Shown: positions 1 to 9,234 of the stretch, one piece after another
Numbering within the stretch: position 1 is the first letter of the stretch
Layout: each line of letters begins with the position of its first letter
Source of the DNA: Geobacteraceae bacterium GWC2_55_20
GTDB taxonomy: Bacteria > Desulfobacterota > Desulfuromonadia > Geobacterales > Pseudopelobacteraceae
Length of the DNA: 35,551 nucleotides
Reading direction: 5' to 3'
NCBI GenBank assembly: GCA_001802125.1
Contig: MGZK01000185.1
Coordinates: 1 to 35,551, forward strand
Program-made: the position numbers and the translations under genes
The notes under the pieces: model-generated
What the model was told of the DNA's origin: nothing
The model's input: the letters and a program-made list of their open reading frames with translations, nothing else
Databases searched by the model: none

Positions 1-3000
1 GCCATCACGACCTGCTCGCGGAAGTTTTCCACCAGCAGCTGCCGCAGCATGCCGGCCTGTACGGCCAGCGGTTTTTCGGCATGGACGGAGATGTCGCCCC
101 TGCGCCGTTCCTGCATCATTTCCCATGGATAGCGGGCCGCGGCGTCATTCAGCACCAGGACCACATCGCGCCGGTCAGGGGCGTATTCCTTGAGCTCGTT
201 CGGGATCAGCATTTCGAATAGCGTAATGGAAACACCTTCGTTGCTGGCGGTGCTCTCCGACATCTCCGCGATGAAGCGGTCGGCCAGATTGCGCTGGGAC
301 TGCAACAGGTGCACCTCGGCCCGCGCCCGGTCGGTCAGCAGGTCGAAGGAGAGCCGGGCTTCCTTATCCTCCTTGATCTGGAGCCTTTGCCACCAGGGCT
401 CGTCCTCGGAGAAGCTGGCCCGGCGCATGCCACCCTCAAGCGGGAGCACCAACGGCTCGGGATCAATTGCAAAGGAGCGGGCTATTTCCGGGACGCCGCG
501 CAAGTTTGCCAGGGTCCGGACCGCATGGATGGCCCGGTCCTCGTAGAGTTCCACGAATTCAACCTCTTCGATACGGGCACAGTCGCTGCGTCCTGATTCT
601 TCGATGTAGCGGTTGGCGTCGACCACACCGCGCAGAATGGCGGTGACCGCGTACTGTAGCGAGACGCCGCCGGCTCCGGTGCCGATCAACAGGGCGCTGA
701 TGCCGGCGTGGCCGGCCTTGCCGCTTTTTACCAGCGGACATTCGGCCCGCGACAGCGAGTAGGAACGCACTCCGCGGGAGACGGCCCGCAGCAGCCGGCC
801 GGGAGAGAGCTTGCCTACTTGTCCTAGTCCGATCACGATGGCTCCGGCCGGCTTGCCGTCACTCTTCTGCAGACGTTCCCAATCGGGATTGAGAAAAATC
901 TCGGCCGTGTCATCGTCACCGGGGTAGATCCTGAGACGGTGCCGGGCACTAAGCCGGCCGTCGAGGGTCTGATCCAGGTAGGCCTCGGCGCTGATGATCG
1001 TATCGCCTTGATAGTGCCCCACCAGGATCGGATGGCTGGCGAAGGCCAGGCTGCCGTGCCGGACGCTGACCTTGATCTTGAATTCCAGTGTCCGGCGGCG
1101 GGCCTTGCGGCCGCCACCCAGCGCGGTTCGCGCCAGGTCTCCGAAATCCGGGTAGAGCGCTTCCCGCTCGACCGGCATATTGAAGCGTTCCACCGTGCCG
1201 CGGATTTCGGGTGGGGTTGTCGGCAGCCGGTTGGTGGCGCCTTGCCGCAGCAGGTCGCTGATCGCGTCAAAGCCCTCTTCGGCGGCGGGCAGGTCGCCAT
1301 GGGCGGCATCCAGGTACCAGGTCCTGATGCCGGCCGGTATGCCGCTTTCCCACGGAACCCGGCCATCCCCCCGCGCCGTGGCGTGGAAGACCAGCCTTTT
1401 TTCGCTCCCTTCTTCTGCAATGGTCAGGTCGAGCGGGGTGGCCGGCGCGCTGCCGGCGATGTAGAACACCCGCTCCGGGTCAAGTGGGGAGTCGAACAGG
1501 ATTTGCTGCATGCTCCTTGCCGCAGCCAGCGCCTGGGCGGACGGGGGCTGCCAGCAGCCGCTTTCGGGATCGGCGTCCACCAGCGCCTGCCAGACATCGG
1601 CATCGAAAAGATCCAGGCTCCCGCTTGCCGGCAGCATCTCCAGCAGGCCGGGGAACTGCGCCACGATCCTGATCAACTCTTTCATGTCCCTGGTCGTGTC
1701 GAGCAGTGCGAGCCGGCGGATCAGGCCATCGCGTCCCGTCAGGATTTGGGCCACCGCGTGGCAGCCGCCGTTGGGGGTGCCGAGCATGATCAGCCGTGCG
1801 TCCGGGCGTTGCTTGATCCGCTCCCAGAGATCAGGCCGCGCGGCAATCATGGCCCGTGCCACGAGACCACCCATGGAGTGGGCCACAATGCTGACCGGCT
1901 GTCTGCTGGCCTCGGTATCGTCCAGAGCCTGGTTGATTGCCGTGGCCAGGCGCTTGGCCTCCTCGAAGACCGAGAGCCGCCAGTCGAAGGGGAAGGGTTC
2001 GACCCGGTGCGTTCCGGACAGGTGCTTGACCAGATCACCGTAGAACATCCAGAGCGGAGCTTCCGCCGACACCAGGTTCGGTGTGCCGTAGCGCAGCAGT
2101 TGGAGCTTGCCCAGGGCGAGGTCGAGTGGGTCGAGCCAGATCCGGTTCTGGTCGATGGCCAGATGGCTCCCCATGATTCCCGGCAGCACAAAGACCACCG
2201 GCCGCCCGGCCGCCGCGCCTCGTTGCTCGTAGGGAGGGGTGCCGCTATCGGCGTCACGCACTGAGAAGGCTTCGAAACCGTCCTCTTCGGCGCCGCTCCT
2301 GGTCAGGGCTCGCACCAGGCCTTCGGCGCTGTCGGCATTTCCGAAGTAACTGAAATGGTTCACATCGCCGCCGCGCCGGAAAATGAAGCCAGCCCCACCC
2401 AGTCGCTCGGCGCCGCCGAACATGGCGTCGGTATTCACCACCAGATCGTGGTCATCCTGGTAGAGCGGGTCGGTCAGCAGCGTGCCGAGGGCGCTGACGA
2501 CGCTCTCCCCCTCGATATCCCCGGAGATTACCCGCAGCTCGCCGTTCAGTGTCACATCCGGGCGGTTGAGCAGCGCCACCAGCGGGGAGGAGGGGATCAT
2601 CGCCTCGATGCCGGGCAGTATGGCCGGATCGGAGCGCTCCTTGGCCACGGCCATGATCAACTCGCTGAAGATGTTGTAGAGGACGCTCCCTGGCGTCATC
2701 TTGAAGAGACTGAAAGAACCCAGCAGATTAAAGAGGATTGACAGGTAGATGTCGAGGCGCCCCGAGGCCAGAGTCGTCCCACGGGCCGGGCAGGCGACCC
2801 GTACAAAGCGCTCGACCCGGATGCGCCTCTCTTTCAGCAGCGTGTTGAGCCGGCGCAGGTCCCCCCGCACACGATCGGGATCCCTTTCGGCAAAAAAACT
2901 GAGCGCCGCTTCGTCGAAAGGGTCACATCCGCCGCCGCTTCTCCCGGCGTGGCAGAGCAGTTCGCCAACCATGCCGCCGCGCGAGTGGGAGACCAGATGG

Positions 3001-3749
3001 ATGCGGACGTTGCCGGGGAGCTGTTCGGCCAGGGCGATGGCGTTGTGAATCGGGCTCTTGCTGAGGGATTCGTGCTCCAGGCCAAAGACCCGTCCTTCGT
3101 AGGGCGCCAGAAGCTGGTCGAGCTGGGGCTTGCGCTTGTCGCTCCAGAGTTTGCCAAAGCTGCCGGCGGTGGAAGAGGCGGTGCCATGCAGAAAGAGCAG
3201 GGCCGGACGGTCATCGGGAAGGGTGATGGTTCCCTCTTCCACCCGTTTCAGGACAAGTTCATCGGCGCCAGAGAGGCGGTAGAGGCCGGGTCCGCGCCCC
3301 TCGTCGGCCGTGCCGAGGGTGTGATCCTCCCAGGCGGATGCGATTTTCCGGGCGGCAAACTCGGCCAGATCGATATGGAAGAAGCGCAGCGTCTTGATCA
3401 CGATCTTGCCGATGATCCCCCGCGTCCCGCTCCTGCCGGGCAGGGAAGTCGGTAAATTCAGGATGCCGTCCGCCGCGCGGGTTCCGGCCAGTTGCAGCAC
3501 CTCGCTCCTGAGGCGTTCCTGGGTGGTCCAGAAACGGGTGCCATCCTCAAGTTCCAGCTCTACCACATCGTCCGATCTGCTCTCGATGACCGGCGCTTCG
3601 GCCGCACCCTCCCGCGCCGTGCTGATTTGGAAGGTCTGGACCGAGCGGATGTTGAAGACGTCCTTGAGTTGCTCGGGAATTGCCGGAGCTGTTTCATCGA
3701 CTTTCTTGCCTGGAATGCGGAGCTTGATGGGGGTGTTGTCGGCGGCCAT
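1..3749 (-). CDS. Tandem alpha/beta-hydrolase (LCAT-like) protein with C-terminal CHAT-like region, partial
   Basis: The frame stays open from ATG at 3749 to the window edge (at least 1249 codons), so the C-terminus is missing. Two hydrolase modules are visible. The first has an oxyanion-type LHGT near residue 186, a nucleophile elbow SHSRGG with Ser256, and candidate Asp435 and His465. The second resembles lecithin:cholesterol acyltransferases: LPGIMGSHL near 520, AHSMGG with Ser625, GDGRVP with Asp795 and AHGD with His817. Around residue 1209 a PWEMM motif follows a hydrophobic VVLVLN strand, as at the start of CHAT (caspase-like) domains; the catalytic His and Cys would lie beyond base 1 and cannot be checked. 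No signal peptide is seen, so it is probably cytosolic. It is the last visible gene of a five-gene minus-strand run, 101 bp after the TIR-NB-ARC gene. Inferred role: lipase and protease effector in a conflict system. The lipase modules are well supported, CHAT less so. Confidence 0.82.
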   Translation of the reverse strand, partial: MAADNTPIKLRIPGKKVDETAPAIPEQLKDVFNIRSVQTFQISTAREGAAEAPVIESRSDDVVELELEDGTRFWTTQERLRSEVLQLAGTRAADGILNLPTSLPGRSGTRGIIGKIVIKTLRFFHIDLAEFAARKIASAWEDHTLGTADEGRGPGLYRLSGADELVLKRVEEGTITLPDDRPALLFLHGTASSTAGSFGKLWSDKRKPQLDQLLAPYEGRVFGLEHESLSKSPIHNAIALAEQLPGNVRIHLVSHSRGGMVGELLCHAGRSGGGCDPFDEAALSFFAERDPDRVRGDLRRLNTLLKERRIRVERFVRVACPARGTTLASGRLDIYLSILFNLLGSFSLFKMTPGSVLYNIFSELIMAVAKERSDPAILPGIEAMIPSSPLVALLNRPDVTLNGELRVISGDIEGESVVSALGTLLTDPLYQDDHDLVVNTDAMFGGAERLGGAGFIFRRGGDVNHFSYFGNADSAEGLVRALTRSGAEEDGFEAFSVRDADSGTPPYEQRGAAAGRPVVFVLPGIMGSHLAIDQNRIWLDPLDLALGKLQLLRYGTPNLVSAEAPLWMFYGDLVKHLSGTHRVEPFPFDWRLSVFEEAKRLATAINQALDDTEASRQPVSIVAHSMGGLVARAMIAARPDLWERIKQRPDARLIMLGTPNGGCHAVAQILTGRDGLIRRLALLDTTRDMKELIRIVAQFPGLLEMLPASGSLDLFDADVWQALVDADPESGCWQPPSAQALAAARSMQQILFDSPLDPERVFYIAGSAPATPLDLTIAEEGSEKRLVFHATARGDGRVPWESGIPAGIRTWYLDAAHGDLPAAEEGFDAISDLLRQGATNRLPTTPPEIRGTVERFNMPVEREALYPDFGDLARTALGGGRKARRRTLEFKIKVSVRHGSLAFASHPILVGHYQGDTIISAEAYLDQTLDGRLSARHRLRIYPGDDDTAEIFLNPDWERLQKSDGKPAGAIVIGLGQVGKLSPGRLLRAVSRGVRSYSLSRAECPLVKSGKAGHAGISALLIGTGAGGVSLQYAVTAILRGVVDANRYIEESGRSDCARIEEVEFVELYEDRAIHAVRTLANLRGVPEIARSFAIDPEPLVLPLEGGMRRASFSEDEPWWQRLQIKEDKEARLSFDLLTDRARAEVHLLQSQRNLADRFIAEMSESTASNEGVSITLFEMLIPNELKEYAPDRRDVVLVLNDAAARYPWEMMQERRRGDISVHAEKPLAVQAGMLRQLLVENFREQVVM

Positions 3750-3850
3750 GGTATGTCCCTCCTGGAATCACGGTGATCGAATCAGTTTGTTTGCCTGCTG
3801 GCCATTTTGGGCACGGTGTTTTCCCGGTGCTGGCACAAAGACAAAGATTA

Positions 3851-6481
3851 TCATTCTTTGCTTTCGAGAGACTGAATCCGCTTCCTGGTGTTGATCGTAC
3901 CCGGATGGTTCGCGCCGAGCACACGCTCCAGGTCGGGCAAGAGCTCACGAAAGAGTCGCAGAGCTTCGAGCGTGTCGCCGCTTAGTTCAGTGCAGAAGGC
4001 AATACACTTACGGGTTATGAGCGTATCAGGATGGTCCACGCCCAGCACCCGCTTCTGAGCGGGTAAAAGCTCTTGAAAGAGCCGGGTTGCTTCGCGCGGA
4101 TCGCCGCATTCTCTGGTCCAGTCGGCAATATTGCTGCGGGTTTTGAGAGTGTAGGGGTGTTCAGCACCGAATACCCTCACACGATCGGGCAAAAGTTTTT
4201 TAAAGAGCTTCAACGCTTTGTGCGGGTTGCCGCTCTTACCGGTCCATAGGGCAATGTTGCTGCGGGTCTTGAGAATGTCGGGATGGTCCGCGCCAAGAAT
4301 CCGCGTCCGATCGGGCAAGAGTTTTTGTAAGAGCTTCAGCGCCTCGCTTACGTTGCCTGTTTCACCGGTCCAGTGGGCGATGTTGCTGCGAGTTATGAGA
4401 ATGTCGGGATGGTCCGCGCGAAGAATCCGCGTCTGGTCATGCAAAAGCTCTTGAAAGAGCTTCAGAGCCTCGTTTACTTTGAATGTCTCCCCGGTCCAGG
4501 TGGCGATGTCGTTGCGGGTTTTTAACGTGTAAGTGTGCTCCGCGCCGAACACACTTTCCTGCTCTGGCAACAGTTCCCGGGAGAGCCGCAGAGCCTCGCG
4601 ATAGTCGCCTGACTTTCCGGTGTATGAGGCGATGTTGTAGCGGGTGGCGAGGGTGTCCGGATGGTTTGGACCGAGCAGCAACTCCTGATTGGGCTGAAGT
4701 TTATGAAAAAGCCGCAGAGCCTCGCGGTAGTTGCCGCGCTCACCTTCGAAACTGGCTATCCAGGCTGCAAGCACGGCCTCTTCGACAGAGTGGGGTTCCG
4801 GTGTCAAATGCCGTGCATGGGGGAGTTCGAATTCCAACCCGGCGTGTTTTCGGATGTCGGTCACATCCTCCAACAGGCTGACAAGCGCTGTGACCGCAGC
4901 CGCTCGCACAGTTCTGCGCAGCGCAATTGCATCATTTTCAGCCGGATCGCCGTGAATCATGGTGTAGCGTACCAGAGCGTGAACCGAGAGCGTGTCGCCG
5001 GTCGCCTCCCCCAGCGAGACGGTGGCCAGTGAGTGGGTTTCAAGCTGGTTGATCGCCTTGGCAAAACAGGCCTCTGAGCCGGCTTCGTCCAACAGCAAGG
5101 CCCGGCCCAGGGCCGCCTTGGCCAGCCTGAACGAAATGGGGGTGCCGCCGTGCAGCTCTCCGGCAAGGCGCAGGAGATTCAATCCTTCCTCTCCGAGCAG
5201 TCGCACGCTCTGTACAAGGGTGACTACGATGCTCTTCTCATGGCCTCCGGGAAGCTGTCCTGCCAGCCCGGCGATCAGCGCACCCAGCGGATCGGTTTGC
5301 GCCTGTGCCAGATCGGCCCGCATCGCCGCGAAACTCCTGGATTTGAGCAGAAAGTGTCCGGTCACATCCAGCGCCAGGGCGTGGCGTCCGAGATCCTCTG
5401 CGAGGTCTCGGGCATCGTGCCGTTCCTGATCGGACCGGGGCTTGCGTTCCTGGGTAAGCAGTTCATAGGCCGGTTCCTGCTCCAGCACATCGATCTCAAC
5501 CGTAACACCGATCCCATCGTACTCCCTGCAGCGGGTGGTGATCAGGGTGCGGCCGTTGGCGCCGGGTGCATACCATCCAGGCAGGCCCTGCTCCTGGTCC
5601 AGGCCAGGTGGTAAATCGTCAACAATCCAGAGGTACGGTTCTCCGCCGGCAAGTTTCTGCCCGAGTTGATGGTAGATTACCCGGAAATCAAGACCGGTGA
5701 TGTCAATGTCCAGATTGATCGCCAGCCCCTCGATCTGTTGTTTCCGTACTCCTTCGCGCGCTTCGGGATCCATCGGTTTATGGGGATCGAAGCCGTAGGC
5801 GCGCAACCAGTAGATACCGCCGGGGTAAGCCGCGCTGAAACGCCAGGCATACTCGATCGCCAGCAGACTCTTGCCCACGCCGCCCAATCCGGTGAGCTGC
5901 GCCACGACAGCGGGGTTCTCGCAGTCAAAAATCCCGACCGGGTTAAGGGCGGTGTGGATGCGCCACAACTCGCGCAGTCGGCCAACGAACCGTGCCGAGC
6001 CCTGTTGTGCGGAAGGGCGCCATATCGGCAGCTTGAACTGGCGCAGTGCGGTAAAATCATCGGCCAGATCGGCCAGTCTCTCGCCGAGCAGCCGGATGCA
6101 GGTGTTTTGGGTTGTCTCGTCCTTTGGCGCGCTTAGATAGTTCTGGCGCTCCACGTCGCCCAGGGCGATATGGGCCACGTTCTCCAGGGGGTTGAGGATC
6201 AGGATACGCGACAGAACGTCGCGGGTCAGCCGCTGTGTGCAGATCCAGGCGGCGATCAACTCCTTCTGGCAGTAGCTTGATTGGGCGTATTCAGGGGAAT
6301 ACCAGGCAAGCAGCGCGTGGGAGCGGGCCAGACCATCACGGATGCGGGCCGGGAAATCGTTGAGCGGATCGATCTCCTCGCGGTCGATCCAGATATCGAC
6401 CCCCGCCTTGGTCAGGGCTTCGGCAAACGGATAAACCTGCTCTTTGTTCTTGCGTGAGTAGCTGATGAACAGCGTGGCCAT
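3851..6481 (-). CDS. TIR - NB-ARC (STAND) - TPR protein, NLR-like
   Basis: This 876-residue protein has three parts. Residues 1-140 are a TIR domain that starts with LFISYSR and carries the conserved Glu74 in CQKEL, the NADase catalytic position in bacterial TIRs. Residues 165-480 are an NB-ARC/STAND ATPase with P-loop GLGGVGKS at 198-205, Walker B LWIVDD at 284-289 and an ITTR sensor-like motif near 314. Residues 589-876 are seven 42-residue TPR-like units of the kinesin-light-chain type (GADHPDTLxTRxNIA). The architecture parallels plant and animal NLRs: the repeats would sense a ligand, the ATPase would oligomerise and the TIR would consume or cyclise NAD. Start chosen at 6481 rather than 6523 because MATLF begins the TIR fold and has GAGAGG upstream. 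It lies 58 bp downstream of the TIR-PASTA gene on the same strand. The last repeat is cut short at the stop codon. The defence role is inferred from family precedent. Confidence 0.93.
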   Translation of the reverse strand: MATLFISYSRKNKEQVYPFAEALTKAGVDIWIDREEIDPLNDFPARIRDGLARSHALLAWYSPEYAQSSYCQKELIAAWICTQRLTRDVLSRILILNPLENVAHIALGDVERQNYLSAPKDETTQNTCIRLLGERLADLADDFTALRQFKLPIWRPSAQQGSARFVGRLRELWRIHTALNPVGIFDCENPAVVAQLTGLGGVGKSLLAIEYAWRFSAAYPGGIYWLRAYGFDPHKPMDPEAREGVRKQQIEGLAINLDIDITGLDFRVIYHQLGQKLAGGEPYLWIVDDLPPGLDQEQGLPGWYAPGANGRTLITTRCREYDGIGVTVEIDVLEQEPAYELLTQERKPRSDQERHDARDLAEDLGRHALALDVTGHFLLKSRSFAAMRADLAQAQTDPLGALIAGLAGQLPGGHEKSIVVTLVQSVRLLGEEGLNLLRLAGELHGGTPISFRLAKAALGRALLLDEAGSEACFAKAINQLETHSLATVSLGEATGDTLSVHALVRYTMIHGDPAENDAIALRRTVRAAAVTALVSLLEDVTDIRKHAGLEFELPHARHLTPEPHSVEEAVLAAWIASFEGERGNYREALRLFHKLQPNQELLLGPNHPDTLATRYNIASYTGKSGDYREALRLSRELLPEQESVFGAEHTYTLKTRNDIATWTGETFKVNEALKLFQELLHDQTRILRADHPDILITRSNIAHWTGETGNVSEALKLLQKLLPDRTRILGADHPDILKTRSNIALWTGKSGNPHKALKLFKKLLPDRVRVFGAEHPYTLKTRSNIADWTRECGDPREATRLFQELLPAQKRVLGVDHPDTLITRKCIAFCTELSGDTLEALRLFRELLPDLERVLGANHPGTINTRKRIQSLESKE
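3854..4717 (-). repeat. Seven tandem ~126-bp units encoding 42-aa TPR-like repeats
   Basis: The 3' third of the TIR-NB-ARC gene is built from 126-bp units: six complete and one of about 36 codons. Units three and four from the 5' side, roughly 4214-4465, remain very similar in DNA, sharing long blocks such as gatggtccgcgc. This points to recent duplication or homogenisation. The most variable residues fall between the conserved GADHP and NIA blocks. Confidence 0.85.
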
Positions 6482-6539
6482 CTGTTTGACCTCTCTCTTT
6501 TTCCGGAAATACCGGCCTTGCAAATAAGGCCGCGCGACG

Positions 6540-7907
6540 CTATCGGGCGCGTTCCCAGGTGATGTAACTGATTTTCATGACGCCGGGACTGGGGCCGACC
6601 GGTTCCCGGAGCTTGAAGGAGGCCAGGTTGCCGCGGCTGGTCCTGACGCAGGCGTAGTAGTTCTCCGTTATTCTCTGGATGGGGATGCGCCGTTCAGTCA
6701 TCTTTACCTGGGAGCAGTTCTCGTAGGTGGTCTTCTCCCGTGTCAGGCCGATGGTTGCTCCGTTCCTCGGCGTCAGGTAGCGCTCCGTCTCCGTCACCGC
6801 CTCGAACCAGAAATCCGCATCCCCGTTACGGACAATTTGGCCCGAATCCAGGTCGAACAGATAGGTCTGATGAACCTCCAGGTTTCCCCTGGCGAGCACT
6901 TTTTGAGCCGCGAGCGTATCACCCGCCGAGCCGTCGGCAGCCTGTGGCGCGGATACCAGCAGGTCCACCGCCGTACCGCGCCTGGCCGTGGCGCCTGCTT
7001 TGAGTTTCTGGTTGAGGACCATTCCGGGGAGAGACTTGTCAGTCGGTCGAAGAGTCTCGGTTCCCGGCCGCAGTCCAGCCTCGGTCAGTATCCTTACGGC
7101 GCGTTCCAGCGGTTGCCGCACCACGTTCGGCACGGTGACGAGTCTGGCCGGGGCTGGTTCCTGCTGTGTGTCGGTCGCTGGTGTTGAGTCTGTTGCCGGT
7201 ATCTTTGGTTCCCGGTCGGTTGGGTGGGTGTTGCTTCCGGTAGAGGGGGAGCCGGTGGTGGTTGTGACCTGTGGCGATCCCTTGAACAGCCTGACAAAGC
7301 TGTTTCGGAACGACTCGACGCCGGTCAGCAGTCCCGTCAGCGCCAGCAGCAGTGCGGTGACGGAGCTGATCAGCCAGGTAAGCCGGTTTTTTTGCACACC
7401 GGACAACAGTTTCGTGTTGGCCCCGCCCGTGGGGACCGTTTCTGCCGTTTCTAAAATCCGCCCCAGGGTCTCGACCAGTTGCGCCAGATCCGTGTCCCAG
7501 TGGGTATCGTTGATCTCGATGGCATTGCGGCGGGCCAGCAGCTTCAGGTCATCGGGAAGGTCCGTCTCTTTTGGCATGGCCGCATCCTGAACCAGCACCG
7601 GAATCACCCGGATGTTTCGCTTCAGGGCCGTGCCGACTTCAAGGCGGATGAAGTCCGCAGTGTCCTCCAGTCGCCGCCGGCCGGCCGCGTCGCTGCAGTC
7701 AAGCCACTTCCGGCCGATGATAACCAGTAGCACCGTGCAGGAACCCACGGCCCGATCGATGGCCTCCACGAAATCAACCCCCGGCTCGATGGCGGAGACA
7801 TCCATGAAGACCCGCTCCCTGCCGAAGCGTTCCCGCAAGCGGTCGTAGATCCGCCCGGCGTGCCCGGCGCTCTCTTCACGGCGGTAGCTGATGAATATCC
7901 CTTCCAT
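6540..7907 (-). CDS. TIR - transmembrane - PASTA receptor-like protein
   Basis: This 455-residue protein has an N-terminal TIR domain (about 1-150) starting IFISYRRE, with the likely catalytic Glu90 in RLEV. A single hydrophobic helix spans about 176-197 (LTWLISSVTALLLALTGLL). A Ser/Thr/Pro-rich linker follows at 210-255, then a PASTA domain at 256-320 (VPNVVRQPLERAVRILTEAGL and a VDLLVSAP end), then about 130 uncharacterised residues. There is no cleavable signal, so the TIR should stay in the cytoplasm and the PASTA face the periplasm. PASTA domains of Ser/Thr kinases and PBPs bind peptidoglycan fragments or beta-lactams, so a wall-sensing receptor is inferred. GAGGAG precedes the ATG. It sits 15 bp after the C11 protease gene and 58 bp before the TIR-NB-ARC gene, and is probably co-transcribed with both. 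Confidence 0.9.
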   Translation of the reverse strand: MEGIFISYRREESAGHAGRIYDRLRERFGRERVFMDVSAIEPGVDFVEAIDRAVGSCTVLLVIIGRKWLDCSDAAGRRRLEDTADFIRLEVGTALKRNIRVIPVLVQDAAMPKETDLPDDLKLLARRNAIEINDTHWDTDLAQLVETLGRILETAETVPTGGANTKLLSGVQKNRLTWLISSVTALLLALTGLLTGVESFRNSFVRLFKGSPQVTTTTGSPSTGSNTHPTDREPKIPATDSTPATDTQQEPAPARLVTVPNVVRQPLERAVRILTEAGLRPGTETLRPTDKSLPGMVLNQKLKAGATARRGTAVDLLVSAPQAADGSAGDTLAAQKVLARGNLEVHQTYLFDLDSGQIVRNGDADFWFEAVTETERYLTPRNGATIGLTREKTTYENCSQVKMTERRIPIQRITENYYACVRTSRGNLASFKLREPVGPSPGVMKISYITWERAR

Positions 7908-7922
7908 TGTCGGTCTCCTCGA

Positions 7923-9212
7923 TCACCTACCCAAGCTTGCCAGATACGCTACCAGAAACTCATCCCACAAACTCTGCTTGGTGAAATCCAGGGTCTTGTA
8001 GAGTGGCGATAGCTTGCGTTTGGGGAAGTAGATTGAAATTCCCCTGGAGTTGTTGACCGCCGAACCCTTGTACCCGCTGGCGATGATGGCGGCAGCGGCG
8101 GCCTGTTTGACTTCGTCACAGGCGCTGAGTATCTTCGGGGCCGTCAGATTGGCCTCCAGCAGGGAGCACAGGTCGAGCAGGTCGCAGTAATCGTCGTAGG
8201 GGCGGCTGTACTCCTGAACCTGGGCCCGGGCGTTGATCAGGGCGGTGCGGGAAGCGCTGTTGGTCAGGATTTTCTTGAGAACCTTGGCCAGTCCGTTTAC
8301 GGCGGAGGCCAGGGGTTTGAGATCAGAGAGCTTCACGGCTGACTGGGTGACACAGTCGGCAGACTTGTAGGAAGCCAGATACTGGCTGACGATGGTCTTT
8401 GACAGTTCCTCCGGGGACATGTCCGGTTTTGCGGCCAGAGCAGCAAGAATACGGTCGTAAGGCCAGCCTTCACCCGGCTCGGTCTCTTCGGAGCCGACGC
8501 TGAACTCGGCCACATCGCGCATCTGATAGGATACCTCCAGCATGCTCATCAGGCAGGCGTCCATTCCGAGAATGTCGATTTTTCGTTTGAGCTTCCTTTT
8601 GATGCTGGCCATAACTTTTTTCAATTCGATGTTGTCCAGAAAATCCTGGGCCTGGTCATCAAAGGCGATTGCCCGCTGCTTTACGGCGCTTCCCACGGTG
8701 GAGCTGAACAGTGCCCGGCGGGTGCGGGAGAGGCCGGCCCGGGCATGGGCAAAGGCGATTGGCTTTACTTCCGCGGTTGCCACACGGGTGACGACCGGTT
8801 GGCTCTTGCGGCTGACCGGCGGCGTGGCGCCGCTGAAAACGTCGCCCTGGTACAGGTTGGCGTCATCCCAGCCGGCGCCATGGTTCCAGAGCACCAGCAG
8901 GTAATGGTTGGCCGGATAGTTCGTCACCCCCCAGGTGACAAACTCTTTCAGCACGTTCGGGTCGCCCATGTTGGTCTCCCCCAGTGTCTGCACGGCGTCC
9001 TTTACGACCGGTGTCCCTTTTCTGAGATAGTAGCGCGTGGTGGCTCCCTTGGCTCCGGCCCGGTCGAACTGCGCCAGGACAGCGATCCGGTCACTGCTGC
9101 CTACTGTTTTCATTTCGTTCAGATCAACAACCCCGGCGCTGTCCAGGTTGTTGTCACCGGCCAGATAAACCATGATGGTCCAGTTTCTTGTAGTGTTCGC
9201 TTCGGTTGGCAT
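7923..9212 (-). CDS. Clostripain-like cysteine protease, family C11
   Basis: This 429-residue protein begins with the C11 hallmark WTIMVYLAGDNNLD at 11-24. The catalytic His111 lies in LWNHGAGW and Cys220 in ILGMDACLMSM, followed by the conserved EVSYQM and GSEETEPGEGWPY blocks. C11 enzymes are caspase-fold (clan CD) proteases that cleave after basic residues and often self-process. An Arg/Lys-rich insert at about 130-180 between His and Cys is a candidate processing site. No signal peptide is visible, unlike secreted clostripain, so it probably acts in the cytosol. A near-perfect ribosome site AAGGAGG precedes the ATG. It lies 22 bp after the M15 gene and 15 bp before the TIR-PASTA gene. An effector or activating protease in the same pathway is inferred; its substrates are unknown. 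Confidence 0.93.
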   Translation of the reverse strand: MPTEANTTRNWTIMVYLAGDNNLDSAGVVDLNEMKTVGSSDRIAVLAQFDRAGAKGATTRYYLRKGTPVVKDAVQTLGETNMGDPNVLKEFVTWGVTNYPANHYLLVLWNHGAGWDDANLYQGDVFSGATPPVSRKSQPVVTRVATAEVKPIAFAHARAGLSRTRRALFSSTVGSAVKQRAIAFDDQAQDFLDNIELKKVMASIKRKLKRKIDILGMDACLMSMLEVSYQMRDVAEFSVGSEETEPGEGWPYDRILAALAAKPDMSPEELSKTIVSQYLASYKSADCVTQSAVKLSDLKPLASAVNGLAKVLKKILTNSASRTALINARAQVQEYSRPYDDYCDLLDLCSLLEANLTAPKILSACDEVKQAAAAAIIASGYKGSAVNNSRGISIYFPKRKLSPLYKTLDFTKQSLWDEFLVAYLASLGR

Positions 9213-9234
9213 GATGACCTCCTTGTTGGATTAA

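Noticed and set aside
939-2264. 441-codon plus-strand frame
   Set aside because: It lies fully opposite the tandem-hydrolase gene, in which hydrolase motifs are continuous; the composition (poly-Arg/Gly) and lack of motifs mark it as a shadow of GC-rich codons.
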